Under the pieces are notes generated by a model. It worked only from the letters and a program-made list of their open reading frames with translations, was not told the origin of the DNA and did not search any database. The position numbers were made by a program, and so were the translations under genes. This document shows, piece by piece, positions 22,009 to 32,701 of a stretch of 64,000 bases of DNA (its first letter is position 1; each line of letters opens with the position of its first letter). The stretch comes from Madurella fahalii (Eukaryota > Ascomycota > Sordariomycetes > Sordariales), in contig CM056879.1 of the NCBI GenBank assembly GCA_029876055.1, positions 806,001-870,000 on the forward strand, read 5' to 3'.

Positions 22009-23802
22009 CTAAGCCAACAAGATCGGCGCCATCTCCGACGCAGCCGAGATGGTCTCCCCTTGCATGATGCCGTGTAGATAGCATTCCCCGATGACCAGAT
22101 GCAGTCCTGATCTCGACGGGTGTTGGCGGACGAGAATCGGTACTCGCGAACCCGAGAAAACAGCCACTACATCCCCAGGCTGGGCAGCAAACGGAACGAG
22201 GCCGACATATCCGTCCGCCGTTCTGGCAAACGTGCGTCCGTCCATAGCCCTCATGATTCCGAGTTCGATTGGCCTGCTTTTGTCACGTACTTCCCTGATG
22301 TAGCCCCTGACATCATCGAGTCGATGTTTCTGCAGCTCGGCTTTCTTCCACGCAAATTCGCGGAGAGCGAGGAACGCATCACCTATGGCTTTTGGCGGGT
22401 TGGCTTCATTTTCAGTCGCGTTGGCGATCAAGGTCCTCCATTGCACCTCGCGTAAGTCTTCTCCGGTAGGATACTTCGAGAGATCTTCCATCAATATGTC
22501 CGAATCGGAAATGTATTGTTTGAGATGGACGAGGTCCCCGGTAGCATCCACCAGCAGGGAGTGGTTGCTCCCAACGGCTGATATGGTGTCAACGAACACA
22601 CCAGTCACAGAAAGTACATCATTCTCTTGATCGTAATGGCATTGTTGGACGGTGCCGCCGCCAGCCGAGTAGAAGAAACGCCTGGATGGCCCATCTCCAT
22701 GGTGACGATACCACAGTTGGCTGCTTGAGGCTTGTGGTTTCGTCCAATCCGGAATCCACGAAGGAAACCTCGAACCCTCCTCACCGCCGGCCTGGTACAG
22801 CAACTCGAGAGCACGCCCGCGCTCCACATAGACGCTTGCATACCGCCTGGCAATTTGATCGAACGGCGCGTCGTAATCGGGGTCAAATCTTGGGTCTGCC
22901 GCGTCGCTAGCCAAGCCTAGCATAGCGAAGTAGTGATCTCGGTTCCTGGTGGAGAGGAACGGCTGGCCTAGCTTTAGCAAGCCAACCAAGTCGTGTCGCG
23001 TCCCATGCTGGTAAGAGGCCCTGAGGTACATGAGGGAGTACATGGTCTGCGATCCCCATCGCGCGGGGTCTTCACCCTGATCTGGGTAATAGGGAAGGCC
23101 GCCTCCCCCCTGATGGTCGAAATACGGCAGGCCGCCTCTCCGGGCGTTTGCGACGGCGGCTCCAAGGATCTCCCAATCCGAAGTCGTGTGTCCGCACATC
23201 ATCATCACCTCTTTGGCGACAACGAATTCCTGGATGATCCAAACCCTCCTAAACCACGGTCTTCTGAATAGAGCACGGATGGCCGCCCAGCCGGGATCGC
23301 CTGCCCCAGGGAGATCAAGATCCCTCAGATACAGGGGCACGGCGCTGCGGTCCTCCGGGCCAAAGTCGTAGTTTGCAACCTTGTCGAGCAGCTCGAAAGC
23401 CAGGTCGCTACTATCGGCCTCCTCGCCGAGGTCGACAATGACCAACTCGGCGGACCGGTAGATGTCGCCCATCATGCGGACCTGCGTGCTCTTCTCGGCA
23501 TTGTCGCCCTGGTTGATGCAGACGGCGTCCGCCCAGAGGGCGACCTGCTCGCCGGGCCGCCGGAGCCTTTTCAGGGCCGATGCGAGGGACGCTGTGAGCG
23601 GGATGCGTCCCTCAGGCGTCTCGAGGTCTGCGGCGTGCTCCGCGCTTCCCCATGCGTATGACAAGGCCTGGAAGCTTCCCCCGCTCTTCAGATCGCGATG
23701 TACGAGCGACCCGCGGAGGACGTCATCGCCGAGACCTGGGCTGATCAACAAGACGCGAAACCATGATGATCCTTCCAAACTTCTATACGCATAGTCCGGC
23801 AT
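22009..23802 (-). CDS. HET-domain (heterokaryon incompatibility) protein
   Basis: Intronless frame. I chose the ATG at 23802 (MPDYAYRSLEGSSWFRVL), giving 597 residues, because the HET domain begins right after it; an upstream in-frame ATG at 23898 adds 32 unlike residues. The HET domain covers about residues 15-170 with its three conserved blocks: FQALSYAWG, ALWADAVCINQ and the QVRMMGDIYRSAELVIVDLG region. The family's usual C-terminal block (LVIGECYLHGIMQGE) is present, so the protein is full length. HET proteins trigger cell death or growth arrest on recognition of nonself partners. No NACHT, WD or ankyrin repeats are fused to it, and no partner gene lies next to it within 1.5 kb on either side. 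Confidence 0.9.
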   Translation of the reverse strand: MPDYAYRSLEGSSWFRVLLISPGLGDDVLRGSLVHRDLKSGGSFQALSYAWGSAEHAADLETPEGRIPLTASLASALKRLRRPGEQVALWADAVCINQGDNAEKSTQVRMMGDIYRSAELVIVDLGEEADSSDLAFELLDKVANYDFGPEDRSAVPLYLRDLDLPGAGDPGWAAIRALFRRPWFRRVWIIQEFVVAKEVMMMCGHTTSDWEILGAAVANARRGGLPYFDHQGGGGLPYYPDQGEDPARWGSQTMYSLMYLRASYQHGTRHDLVGLLKLGQPFLSTRNRDHYFAMLGLASDAADPRFDPDYDAPFDQIARRYASVYVERGRALELLYQAGGEEGSRFPSWIPDWTKPQASSSQLWYRHHGDGPSRRFFYSAGGGTVQQCHYDQENDVLSVTGVFVDTISAVGSNHSLLVDATGDLVHLKQYISDSDILMEDLSKYPTGEDLREVQWRTLIANATENEANPPKAIGDAFLALREFAWKKAELQKHRLDDVRGYIREVRDKSRPIELGIMRAMDGRTFARTADGYVGLVPFAAQPGDVVAVFSGSRVPILVRQHPSRSGLHLVIGECYLHGIMQGETISAASEMAPILLA

Positions 23803-26800
23803 GGTAGGTTGGGATGGTGCGGGGCGGAGGTGTGATACTATCCCCCGATTGTCAATTGATGTCGCGTGGTTGATGCGAGTCGAACACTTGACTGGCAAGT
23901 TATGTGGCGCGGATAGACGCTTGGCGGAGCCATAGAGATAGAAAATTCCCGCTCCACGAGATAGACAGTCTCATCTTCCATCGTGGCCCGGCGGCGATAC
24001 CCTTGGGAAGGGTAGATGTCGACAGCATTATTACCTATGATTGAATTGCGTTATTACTACCGAGTCTACGTTAATTAGATAGGATTTAATCATTTTGGCG
24101 CAACTCCTGCTTTGTGCTATCGTCTCTTTTGTGGCAGATGATGGCACCCGCGACAGCTTTGTAGCGCGCAGAGCCCTCACAGCAGCTAGATGATCGAAAA
24201 GATAATCCACGCGAATCTCCCAAGATCGTGGAGTAACTCCGGGTCTGTTCAGAGATATCTGGTTGGCTGCCATGCCCACAGCGCAGCGAGAGGACCTGGC
24301 AACGGAAATCTGCGAAAGCCCCTAACTCAGCCTCGCTCGGGTGTCGAGACTTGCCAGCTACTGGGTAATCTCGGAGCTGTGGAAGTTAGATGGCGACGGC
24401 CGTGTCTATCCATCAGTCTCTTCACCAAGTAAGGTACCTAACCACCTAGCAAATTCAACATGCTATGGTCTGTAAACGCACTCACGCCCCGATACTCCTT
24501 CGCGATGCCATGTTGCGAGGCCCCTATGACAGATCACGGCCGCGAAAGCGAGATGACACACCGCGATGATGTTGCCCAGGTTGCCCAGGTTGCCAAGCCT
24601 AGGGCTACTTCAATGTGACGCCAACAAGTATTCATAGCGTACCACGTGTTGAGGGAATGCACGAAAACGCAGGCGAGCTTCCAGACATGAATCCGGTTAT
24701 ATGCAGCCTGTGCGGCGCACCTCGGAGACGTGGGGGGTCTCACTGGAGTGGCTCGGAATTCTCTCGGTGGTATTGACAATATTGACGGGTAGAGGCAGGG
24801 TTTGACGTTGGGACAAGGAAAAGACTCATTTAGGCTGCGTGTACACTAGTTAGCTCCTGTGCAAAATGAGCTTCCTGAATTCCGATACCGCCGATCTGAT
24901 GCTTGGGTGCCAATGTCCAGTTGATGGTCAGTGTGGGTCTTCCATACTCGGAGGGCTGCCATCCGTTGCTGGTATGACCACGGTTCCTGGCAAAATCAGA
25001 GCACGATGGCGGTGAGCTGTCAAGACGGGGCACCAGTCTGCATCCTGACATCCAGTCGGATGTCACCGGATTACCAACACCCCACGGAGATGTCAGGAAC
25101 AGGCCAACATTCTGCTGGGAAGCTGCCGAGAAAGGCGATTGATGATATGCTTCCAGATCTAGACGCACGTCTGTCTAGCAGGGACGAAAGCCACCTCCTA
25201 ACCCTATCTCCGGGCCGGGCCGGCCAAGTGCTCGCATACAGTATTTGCTAGACTGAGTTGGCAGGAAACTGTGGGACCTAGGGCCGGGGCCGGGGCCGGG
25301 GTCAAGGCGGGGGGATCTTGACGGTTGGCTGGGGTACTAGCCAACAGAACAACTCGAATCGTAAACGGCTCCCGCAAGACCTTGTCAGCCGGATTCGGCA
25401 TCAAGCTCCCGCGAATACGTGAATATCGAGCTTTCCTCTCATTAGATAAATTCCCCGCTTTTGCTGCGAAGGGTACGGAGTCTACCGGAACAGGGCAAGC
25501 GATCCTCGACGATGACACCAGCCCGGGACCTTTGGCGGAGCGTGCGAAGGAATTCGAGCGCGTTGCTACGACCACAAACCGGCATGTTGACACCCGCACT
25601 CGTGGCTAACCTCGGCTTGTCGTCTAAAGAGGCGGGGGAAGCGACAACGAGCCTGCTGCATTGTGAGCAAAACATGCATTTGCGGTATGCTATAGCTCGT
25701 GCCGGTGCCGTAATCGACATCGGTGGATGTTGCGCGAATATCGTAATTGCCACACAGAACTCTCTTCTGTTGGCTTCAGACGCATGGACGGTGATAGGAT
25801 GGAGAGACTGAGGGTGATTAGCCCGCTGGCCAATGGCTGCCACCCGAAGTGCGTAACTCAAAACCACTTGTGTGCGCTTAGAAGGCGAACGCGACCAGTG
25901 AGATGATCCAAATCGAAGCCGGATTGCTTCCGTAATATTTGTGGTACGTGTGCAATGCACGCCGTATGCGGCGAAATGCAGTCGACGAAACGCTGGCTGT
26001 TCCCTGTGCACGCTGTGAATGGCTGTGTCTCCATGGGGGCGTCCTCTCGTCGTTCTTATTCCAACACTGCGTCGGCGTGCCCTGCTGTGCATTCTGGGGG
26101 CCCTGCGAATGCATCATGAAACCGTCACCTTGCAGTGAGTATTGCGCGGCGAGCTTGAGTGACGACTTTCAGGAGACGACCGGCCAAACAGCGCGCCTAC
26201 GCCACACAGGGTCTCAAGGTGGGCTTCCAATGTCGATCATCCTCAGAGCTGGGCTTGCGTCAGTGCGTCGAGGCCGAGGTTCTGCCCGGCTTAGGCGGTG
26301 CGGCCAAGGGTCCTGAGGATTCGCGTCCCTCCCGCCATGGGGTTGCCCTGCCCTGCACTACTGTCTTAGACTTGGATCGACATTTGACATGACTTGCAGG
26401 TCGGGAGTCGGGGGTCACTTTGGCCGACCAATGTGCGTAGTAGCAAGCCTCTGCAGAATGCGTTTTTGGCCGTTTTCGACCCAAACGGTCACATGCCGAG
26501 TCGATTGCATAGACGCCAGCCACTCGTAGAGGGAACCCAGAAGAGTCAGCGTATGGGATGAACAAAACAGGGCTCCCGTACCAAGTTAGCACCCACTCAT
26601 CAGTCAGCAGACCTGCTCGCCCTCGTGAGACTTTTGTATGCGCGGGGCAAAGAGACAGGCGACTGTCCTTGAGGCGCCAAGCTTCAAATGTCCTCAACAC
26701 TCGGATGTCGGCGGCGCAAAATTGCCCCCCAGAAGGCACGGATGGCGACAGGAAATCTGTGGTTCGATAGCTCCTCGGCTGGCCCGGTTTGGTGCATGGC

Positions 26801-27098
26801 TGGGGCGTCTCTAGTGCTCAGCTTGCGTGAGATCAGGCAATATCCTTATTGCCAATAGCGATCTAGATTATCGTTTGCAAGCGGCGGCACGAGAGCCGCG
26901 CCTTCGCTTCGAAACAAGAGGCGGTCCCGAAAACAGACCGGGACCCCCGGGCGCCCTCTGCAAGGAGCAAAAAAAAAAAAGAAGGGGCCATATATATCGC
27001 AGGGGGGAGCCCTCTCCTTTTCGGCCCCCCCAAGGCTAGCAGACAACAACTTTGTTCTTGGTCATCGTCAACGATCGCTCAAGTTCCCATCATCAAAA
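23803..27098. other. 3.3-kb gene-poor region
   Basis: No gene supported. It contains a 9-bp repeat (TTGCCCAGG x3) at 24571-24597, a GGGGCC-type repeat at 25281-25303, a 12-base A run at 26969-26980 and the TATA box of the SDR gene at its right end. Overlapping open frames of 100-216 codons around 25440-26320 lie on both strands with no protein features. Confidence 0.5.
26991..26997 (+). promoter_or_regulatory. TATA box of SDR reductase gene
   Basis: TATATAT, 102 nt before the ATG at 27099. Confidence 0.65.
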
Positions 27099-28208
27099 AT
27101 GGTGTCGTCCAAAGATCTTGTGTTCATTACCGGTGCGACGGGTCACGTCGGCTCATGCACCCTCCTCCACCTGCTCCGGGCGGGGTACCGCGTCCGGGCA
27201 GCCGTCCGGTCGGAAGCGAAGATGGCGGCGGTGTTAGCGCGGCCGCAAATTCAAGCGCTGAATCCGCAATCCCGCCTCACATTCACCATTGTCCCCGACA
27301 TTACCGTCCCCGGCGCATATGATGATGCCGTCGACGGCGCGACACACATCATCCACATCGCCTCGCCCTTGGCCTCGGGCGGAAACGCTGTCCCGCTGAG
27401 CCAGCACGATGCACACTTCATCCAACCGGCCGTCCGCGGCACGCTCAACTTGCTGGAGGCTGCGTACCTTACCGGCACTGTCCGGCGAGTCGTGATCACC
27501 AGCTCCTTTGTCACTCTCGTGCCTATGGAGGAGCTAGAAGGGACGCGGAAGCGTGACCCTCGCAGGCCTGTCACGCCATACGACCGCATCCCCTTCACAC
27601 CCGGCCCCTACAAGTCGGAATTCCACGCATACGCCGCGTCCAAGGTGGCCGCGCTGCAGCAGGCCGAGGCGTGGATTGAGCAAGTCAGGCCTCCGTTCGA
27701 TGTCGTGCACCTCCACCCGGGGTTCGTATTGGGCCGTAACGACAATGCCACCACCGCCTCGCAAGCCATGCAGGGCACCAACTCGGTGGTATTGGCCCTG
27801 CTGCTCGGCAAGCGATTTGGGCCATACGCGGGCGCCACCGTGCATGCAGAGGACGTTGCGCGGGCCCACGTTTCCGCCCTCGACCCATGGGTGCTTGGCA
27901 ACCAGAGCTACATCCTCAGCCAGCCCGCGCGGTGGGACGACGCAATAGCCATCGCCCGACGGGCGTTCCCGGAGGCCATGAAGGCGAAGATCCTGGTGTC
28001 GGGAGGCAGTGTCAAGACGACGCACCTGCCGATGGACGCCAGCTTGACGGAAATGACGTTCGGCTTCCGGTTCGCCAGCTACGAGGAGCAGGTCAAGAGC
28101 GTCGTCGACCACTTCCTCGAGCTGAGGCACCGGAAAAGGAAGCTGGTCGCCAGCGGGCGCGCGAGCGCAAAGCGAGGAATCGACATGAACGTGAGCGCTA
28201 TTGCATAA
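27099..28208 (+). CDS. Extended SDR reductase (dihydroflavonol/cinnamoyl-CoA/methylglyoxal reductase-like)
   Basis: Intronless, 369 residues. It shows the extended-SDR NAD(P)-binding start FITGATGHVGS (TGxxGxxG at 11-18), THIIHIASP after the fourth strand, VVITSSF for the catalytic Ser region and Y178-x3-K182 (YAASK). The substrate part has the HPGFVLGRN motif typical of the DFR/CCR/Gre2 group. It would reduce an aldehyde, ketone or thioester with NADPH in the cytosol; the substrate cannot be read from sequence. The ATG follows an ideal leader (ATCAAAAATGG). The tail is basic (RHRKRKLV...SAKR) and slightly longer than in yeast Gre2. No biosynthetic neighbours suggest a cluster. Confidence 0.85.
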   Translation: MVSSKDLVFITGATGHVGSCTLLHLLRAGYRVRAAVRSEAKMAAVLARPQIQALNPQSRLTFTIVPDITVPGAYDDAVDGATHIIHIASPLASGGNAVPLSQHDAHFIQPAVRGTLNLLEAAYLTGTVRRVVITSSFVTLVPMEELEGTRKRDPRRPVTPYDRIPFTPGPYKSEFHAYAASKVAALQQAEAWIEQVRPPFDVVHLHPGFVLGRNDNATTASQAMQGTNSVVLALLLGKRFGPYAGATVHAEDVARAHVSALDPWVLGNQSYILSQPARWDDAIAIARRAFPEAMKAKILVSGGSVKTTHLPMDASLTEMTFGFRFASYEEQVKSVVDHFLELRHRKRKLVASGRASAKRGIDMNVSAIA

Positions 28209-28675
28209 GGTGCTGATGGCAGGAAAATAAGCATTTGAGTGGCTGCTGAAATTTTACGCTGGCGTGTTTTGGTGGCTGCAGTAGTGGGAAGTCCCTTGTC
28301 GGAAGGCGTAGGCAAGGCGCAAGCATCGCATGTAATTTTCTCGAGATACCCGGATCGATAGATTCTATATTTTTCTTTTTAATTCGAAAAAAAAAAAAAA
28401 ATGAAGCCAGCTGAACATTCTCGTGTGCGTAAATATGCCGTGATGCAACGAGCTTCTCTTTTGGTGTTGAACGGGCGGGAAAAGCTTTGGTATTCAACTA
28501 ACGGGGGCATGGAGTTACATAGTACCTTGAGGGATTGCTCGAGCACGCCGATAAGATAAGCCGCCAGCCGTGCCAAAACTTCCAGGCTGTGACGCCACAG
28601 AGCAGGCACCTCACCTTCAAGCTTCAATCCACGGCCTTGTCATCGTCCTCTGTCGCGGACTCAGCCCTCTCCGTC
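28209..28675. other. Short intergenic/5' leader of NTR1-like gene
   Basis: Tandem gene spacing between the SDR stop and the next start, with a 13-base A run near 28387. The next gene's frame is open upstream of its first ATG, but only non-ATG codons could start there. Confidence 0.5.
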
Positions 28676-31519
28676 ATGGCGCGCCTCGATGAGATGCGGT
28701 TCGAACCTTCTCGCCTGAGCAAAGCGAGCGCTGCCGAATATTCGTCTTCGGAGTCCGATGTCGACGAGGACGACGAATATCTGATGCCCTCGCGCAATCC
28801 GCATGACAGCGAATTCGCCGACCACAACCCCCGGAAGCGACGCCGCACCGGTCGCGATGCAAAGGAGAGTGCAGCTCTCGGCATCTTCGGCTCTGAAAGC
28901 GAGGACGAGGGCCCGGGTCGAAAATGGAAGCACAAGCCGCTGCGGAACAAGGGCGTGAGCTTCGTCTCCTCGGCCAAGGCGGATGCGAGCTCCGACGGCG
29001 ATGAGGATGAAGAGGAACACGATGAGGACGACGAGTATGGCGAGGGGAACACCATGTCAGCAGCTGCCGCTGAGGAGGACGACGAGGATGAAGATGAAGA
29101 GATGGGCGGCGTGGGCCTCGGATTCAAGGGTGCCTCTGCCGGCGCGATGGGAGGCCTGGGCTGGACTCCACCTACACAACAAGAGTTGCCGGCAAGGAGC
29201 TCAGCACCTCCACCAAAACAATTCGTCAAGTCAAAAATCGACAGCAGCAACCCACTAGGGACCGGGTTCGCGCCAACGTCAGCGCAGGGGCCGACACTTC
29301 TTGTGAAAGACGATGAGCCGACTACATCCCGCGCCGCGCTGCCGAGCGCTTTCCGGCATGGCAAAGGTGGCAAAACCAAGATCAACGCCGGATCGTTCGG
29401 TGCGCGCATGATGGCCAAGATGGGATACGTCGAGGGCAAGGGTCTCGGGAAAGAAGGTCAGGGGCGGAACGTCATCATCGAGGCGAACCTGCGGCCCCAG
29501 GGTATTGGCCTGGGCGCCGTCAAGGAGAAGACCGAACAAGAGAGACAGGAAGAGAAGCGGCAGGCCCGTCTTCGCGGGGAGGAAGTTGTCGACTCGGAGG
29601 AAGAAGAGAAGAAGAAAAGGGCCGCTCGCAGGAAAAAGGCCCTCACGGGCGGCATCAGCAGCGGCGCCGGCAGTGGCGCCAGCAGTCCGAGACGGCCGAA
29701 AGCAAAGTATCTCACCATGGACGAAATCAAGAAAGCAGCGCCTGGCCTCAACATTCCCGATGCCTTTACGCCAATCCTCGACATGACCGGACCGGGGAAG
29801 AAGTTACTCACATCGTCTTCGGGACTCATGACCCCTACCGGGGGTGCCGCGCCGGCGGAGTCCGCCGAAACAGCGGAAAATCGAAAGCTTGCTAGGCGCG
29901 CCCAGAATGACTTTATGGCGATTCTCGAAGAGTGGCAGAGTCTGCAGGAGCGCAAAGCCTACCTAGACCTGCAGCTGAAGCAGGAGCAGCAGGAGCTGGA
30001 CGAGCTATCGGCGAGCTTGCAAGGCAACCGATCCGTCACTACCGCATGCGAGACGGCGTCCCAACCTACCGAGAGCGGGGAGCTGGATAGGAAGGCGGAT
30101 CTCAGCTATAGACTGGGCCGAATCATTTCCGGGCTCGGTGATGCCAACAACTCTCTATCAGACTCCATGCTGCCACAGATAAAGGAGGAGCTTGCATCAC
30201 TGGCTGTTGCCGCAATCCACCCGACATTTAACCAGTTCCGTCAGCTCTGGGAACCACTCGAAGAGCCCAAGCCAAGTTTCGTGGAGGGTCTCAACTCGAT
30301 CCGCGGTCTGTTGGGTCTCGAGCAACAGGCAAAGAAGACCTACCGCAGACCAACAGCAACACCCTACGAAACCATGATGTACGAGCTCTGGTACAGAACC
30401 GTCGCAAGCACCATCCGCGAATGGAGCGTGCGAGAGCCCGACCAGCTAATTGCCGTGATCGAGGCATGGGACGCTCTCATCCCTGCTTTTGTACGCGCAC
30501 AGCTGCTCCAGGACATCATCCGCAAGCTCGAAGAAGCACTCCAAAAGTGGCAGCCCAAGAAACATACCCACAACCTCCCCCACAGCTGGATCTTCCCCTG
30601 GCTACCGTACCTACCGGCTACCCATCTTGACCCAAAGAGCTCCACCGGCCTCGTTGCCGACGTGAGACGGAAGTTCCGACAGCTCATCGACGCATGGGAC
30701 TTCAGACGAGGCGTCATCCCAGGCCTGAAGCAGTGGAAAGAAGTCCTCCGCCCCAGCGGCGGGCGCGACCAGTGGACGCCGCTAGTCATGAACCACGTGT
30801 TGCCGGGCATGGCGCGGCACCTGCGGAGCCACTTCCGCGTCAACCCGCAGGACCAGGCGCCGTACATGGACGCGCTCGACGGGCTGTTTGCGTGGCTCGG
30901 CGTCGTCCGGCCGACCATGGTCGGCGAGGTGGTGGTCTCGGAGGTGTTCCCGCCGTGGCACGACGCGCTGTACCAGTGGCTGCTGCTCGAGGACGCCAAC
31001 TACGACGAGATCGGCCAGTGGTTCCAATGGTGGCACGACGACGTCTTCCCCGACGAGATCAGGGCCCTGCCCTCGGTCGCCGCCGAGTTCGACAAGGGCA
31101 CCGCCCTGATTGAGCGCGCCCTCGACCTCGGCGACCGCGCCAGGACCGAGCTCCCCCCGCCAGAGAAAGGCCCCGCCCTCAAGACGGCGAGGGAGCCCAG
31201 GAGGGACACGCATCGCTCCGGAGATGCTGCTACTGCTACTGCTGCGGCTGCGGCGGTTAAGCAGCCTGAGGAGGTTTCATTTCGGCAGGTCATTGAGGAG
31301 TGGTGTCAGGAGAATGACCTACAGTTCATGCGCGAGGCAAATAAGGTCCACGCCGAGGGCCCGTTATACAGGATCTCGGCGTCGGATGGGAAGCGGGGCG
31401 TGCTGGTGCACTTTAAGGGCAACAGTCTCTTGGCGCAGGTTAAGAATCGGGAGCGCCCCGTCGAGATTAAGAGGGATAATGAGGATGATTGGGGGACGTT
31501 GCTCGACTTGGTTACGTAG
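28676..31519 (+). CDS. NTR1: Spliceosome-disassembly G-patch protein Ntr1/Spp382 (TFIP11 family)
   Basis: Single frame of 947 residues from the first ATG (MARLDEMRFEPSRLSK). The N terminus has the TIP_N signature with acidic blocks. A G-patch follows at about residues 235-285 (FGARMMAKMGYVEGKGLGKEG), then a basic segment, a coiled coil near 405-445, and the GCFC domain over about 480-800 (LWYRTVASTIREW, ALIPAFVRAQLLQDII, HSWIFPWLPYL). This order defines TFIP11/Ntr1, which recruits and activates the DEAH helicase Prp43 to release the intron-lariat spliceosome. Length is larger than yeast Spp382 but normal for TFIP11. Nuclear housekeeping gene; nothing is missing. Confidence 0.92.
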   Translation: MARLDEMRFEPSRLSKASAAEYSSSESDVDEDDEYLMPSRNPHDSEFADHNPRKRRRTGRDAKESAALGIFGSESEDEGPGRKWKHKPLRNKGVSFVSSAKADASSDGDEDEEEHDEDDEYGEGNTMSAAAAEEDDEDEDEEMGGVGLGFKGASAGAMGGLGWTPPTQQELPARSSAPPPKQFVKSKIDSSNPLGTGFAPTSAQGPTLLVKDDEPTTSRAALPSAFRHGKGGKTKINAGSFGARMMAKMGYVEGKGLGKEGQGRNVIIEANLRPQGIGLGAVKEKTEQERQEEKRQARLRGEEVVDSEEEEKKKRAARRKKALTGGISSGAGSGASSPRRPKAKYLTMDEIKKAAPGLNIPDAFTPILDMTGPGKKLLTSSSGLMTPTGGAAPAESAETAENRKLARRAQNDFMAILEEWQSLQERKAYLDLQLKQEQQELDELSASLQGNRSVTTACETASQPTESGELDRKADLSYRLGRIISGLGDANNSLSDSMLPQIKEELASLAVAAIHPTFNQFRQLWEPLEEPKPSFVEGLNSIRGLLGLEQQAKKTYRRPTATPYETMMYELWYRTVASTIREWSVREPDQLIAVIEAWDALIPAFVRAQLLQDIIRKLEEALQKWQPKKHTHNLPHSWIFPWLPYLPATHLDPKSSTGLVADVRRKFRQLIDAWDFRRGVIPGLKQWKEVLRPSGGRDQWTPLVMNHVLPGMARHLRSHFRVNPQDQAPYMDALDGLFAWLGVVRPTMVGEVVVSEVFPPWHDALYQWLLLEDANYDEIGQWFQWWHDDVFPDEIRALPSVAAEFDKGTALIERALDLGDRARTELPPPEKGPALKTAREPRRDTHRSGDAATATAAAAAVKQPEEVSFRQVIEEWCQENDLQFMREANKVHAEGPLYRISASDGKRGVLVHFKGNSLLAQVKNRERPVEIKRDNEDDWGTLLDLVT

Positions 31520-31927
31520 ACTGGTAGAGGGCTTATTGGAAGAGGATAGGCGTGGCCGGGAGCTGGGTATTGTCTAGATACTTATTAATGAGAAATACGG
31601 TTGTGATATGCCTGCCTCTCGGCCACGCTTGTACGATACATCCCGCAAAGCCATTATAATGGCTGAATTTGAGGCGTTTCTTCTTTTCTCAACAGTCATT
31701 ACAAGGTTGCTCTAGGGGCGAGGGGAAGGAGAGGAGAGGAGAGGAGAGGAGGGGGTAGGCTGAAACATAATCACGTTGTGCAGGTTAGGAGAATGCCGGA
31801 GTAGATTGTAGATTGCCCGGAAGACTGGGAAACGAGGGAGCGACTATAATACGTAGCAAGCGGCAAGACGCGCTATATCATTTTTTATACTAGTATTTCC
31901 AATCAATCATTGTCGGATGTTGACCAC
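31520..31927. other. Intergenic between convergent genes, with GGAGA repeat
   Basis: Gap between the convergent NTR1-like and calmodulin-like genes. GGAGA units are repeated about five times at 31727-31755. Confidence 0.6.
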
Positions 31928-32701
31928 CTATTTCATGATATGGGCGAACTCCTTGTCTAGAAAACGATCCAGTTAGCAGGCATGAAACAAAGGGAGGCGC
32001 AACGACCCCTTACAATCGATATGTCCGTCGCCGTCGCGATCGGCTAGCTGGACCATCTGCTCGACCTCTTCATCGGTCAGCGATTCGCCGAGCGACCTGA
32101 GCACGTTGCGCAGCTCGTCGCTCGAGATGGTACCGCTGCCATCCTTGTCAAACACCTTGAAGGCGTTGAGGAGCTCCTCTTCGGTGTCTGCCTCCCTGAC
32201 GTCTTTGGACATGAGGGCGAGAAACTCTGGGAGGGTCATCAGCGGGTGGTAGTTATTCCAGGAGAGCAGAAGAACACACCGTCGAATGAGATGACGCCGT
32301 CCTTGTTGAGATCGGCTTCGTTGACAAGGTCATCCAGCTCCTCGTCGCTGGGGTTCAAGCCAAGCCCTCGCATGACTTGGCCGAGCTCGCTAGCGGTGAT
32401 GTCGCCTGGAGGTCGTTACGTTAACACCCAGCACCGCCGGGGATGAGAACCGTGGAGCGGACTTGAAACTCACCGGTGCCATCCTTGTCCTGCGCCGGTT
32501 GCGTGTCAGTCACCACAATGACACCATGCCGGTCGTATGACACTGGCGGGCCGACGTACGAATGTGTCAAAAACACTTTTGAAGTTGGCAATGTCTTCGG
32601 GGGACATGTTGGTCGGCGCGGGAGCCTAAGCGGATGTCCCAGTTAATCGTTGGTCACGTCATGCTACAGTCATCCTAAGGTATGTTGGTAATACGCACCA
32701 T
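31928..32701 (-). CDS. Calmodulin-like four-EF-hand protein (six exons)
   Basis: Exons on the minus strand: 32701-32699 (ATG alone), 32625-32560, 32489-32474 (16 nt), 32405-32280, 32226-32014, 31956-31928, giving 150 residues. All five introns (53-73 nt) have GT-AG ends. Splicing yields four complete EF loops, each 12 residues with Asp at 1 and Glu at 12: DKDGTGDITASE, DLNKDGVISFDE, DKDGSGTISSDE, DRDGDGHIDYKE. The body differs clearly from the near-invariant fungal calmodulin (for example MSPEDIANFKSVFDTF at the start and YKEFAHIMK at the end), so I call it a calmodulin-like paralogue. A second ATG at codon 8 would also give a normal protein. Ca2+ sensing is expected; the target is unknown. 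It is divergent from the coiled-coil gene at 33553. Confidence 0.85.

Noticed and set aside
28624..29439. 271-codon minus-strand Ser-rich frame
   Set aside because: Antisense of acidic and Ser-rich repeats in the NTR1-like gene.
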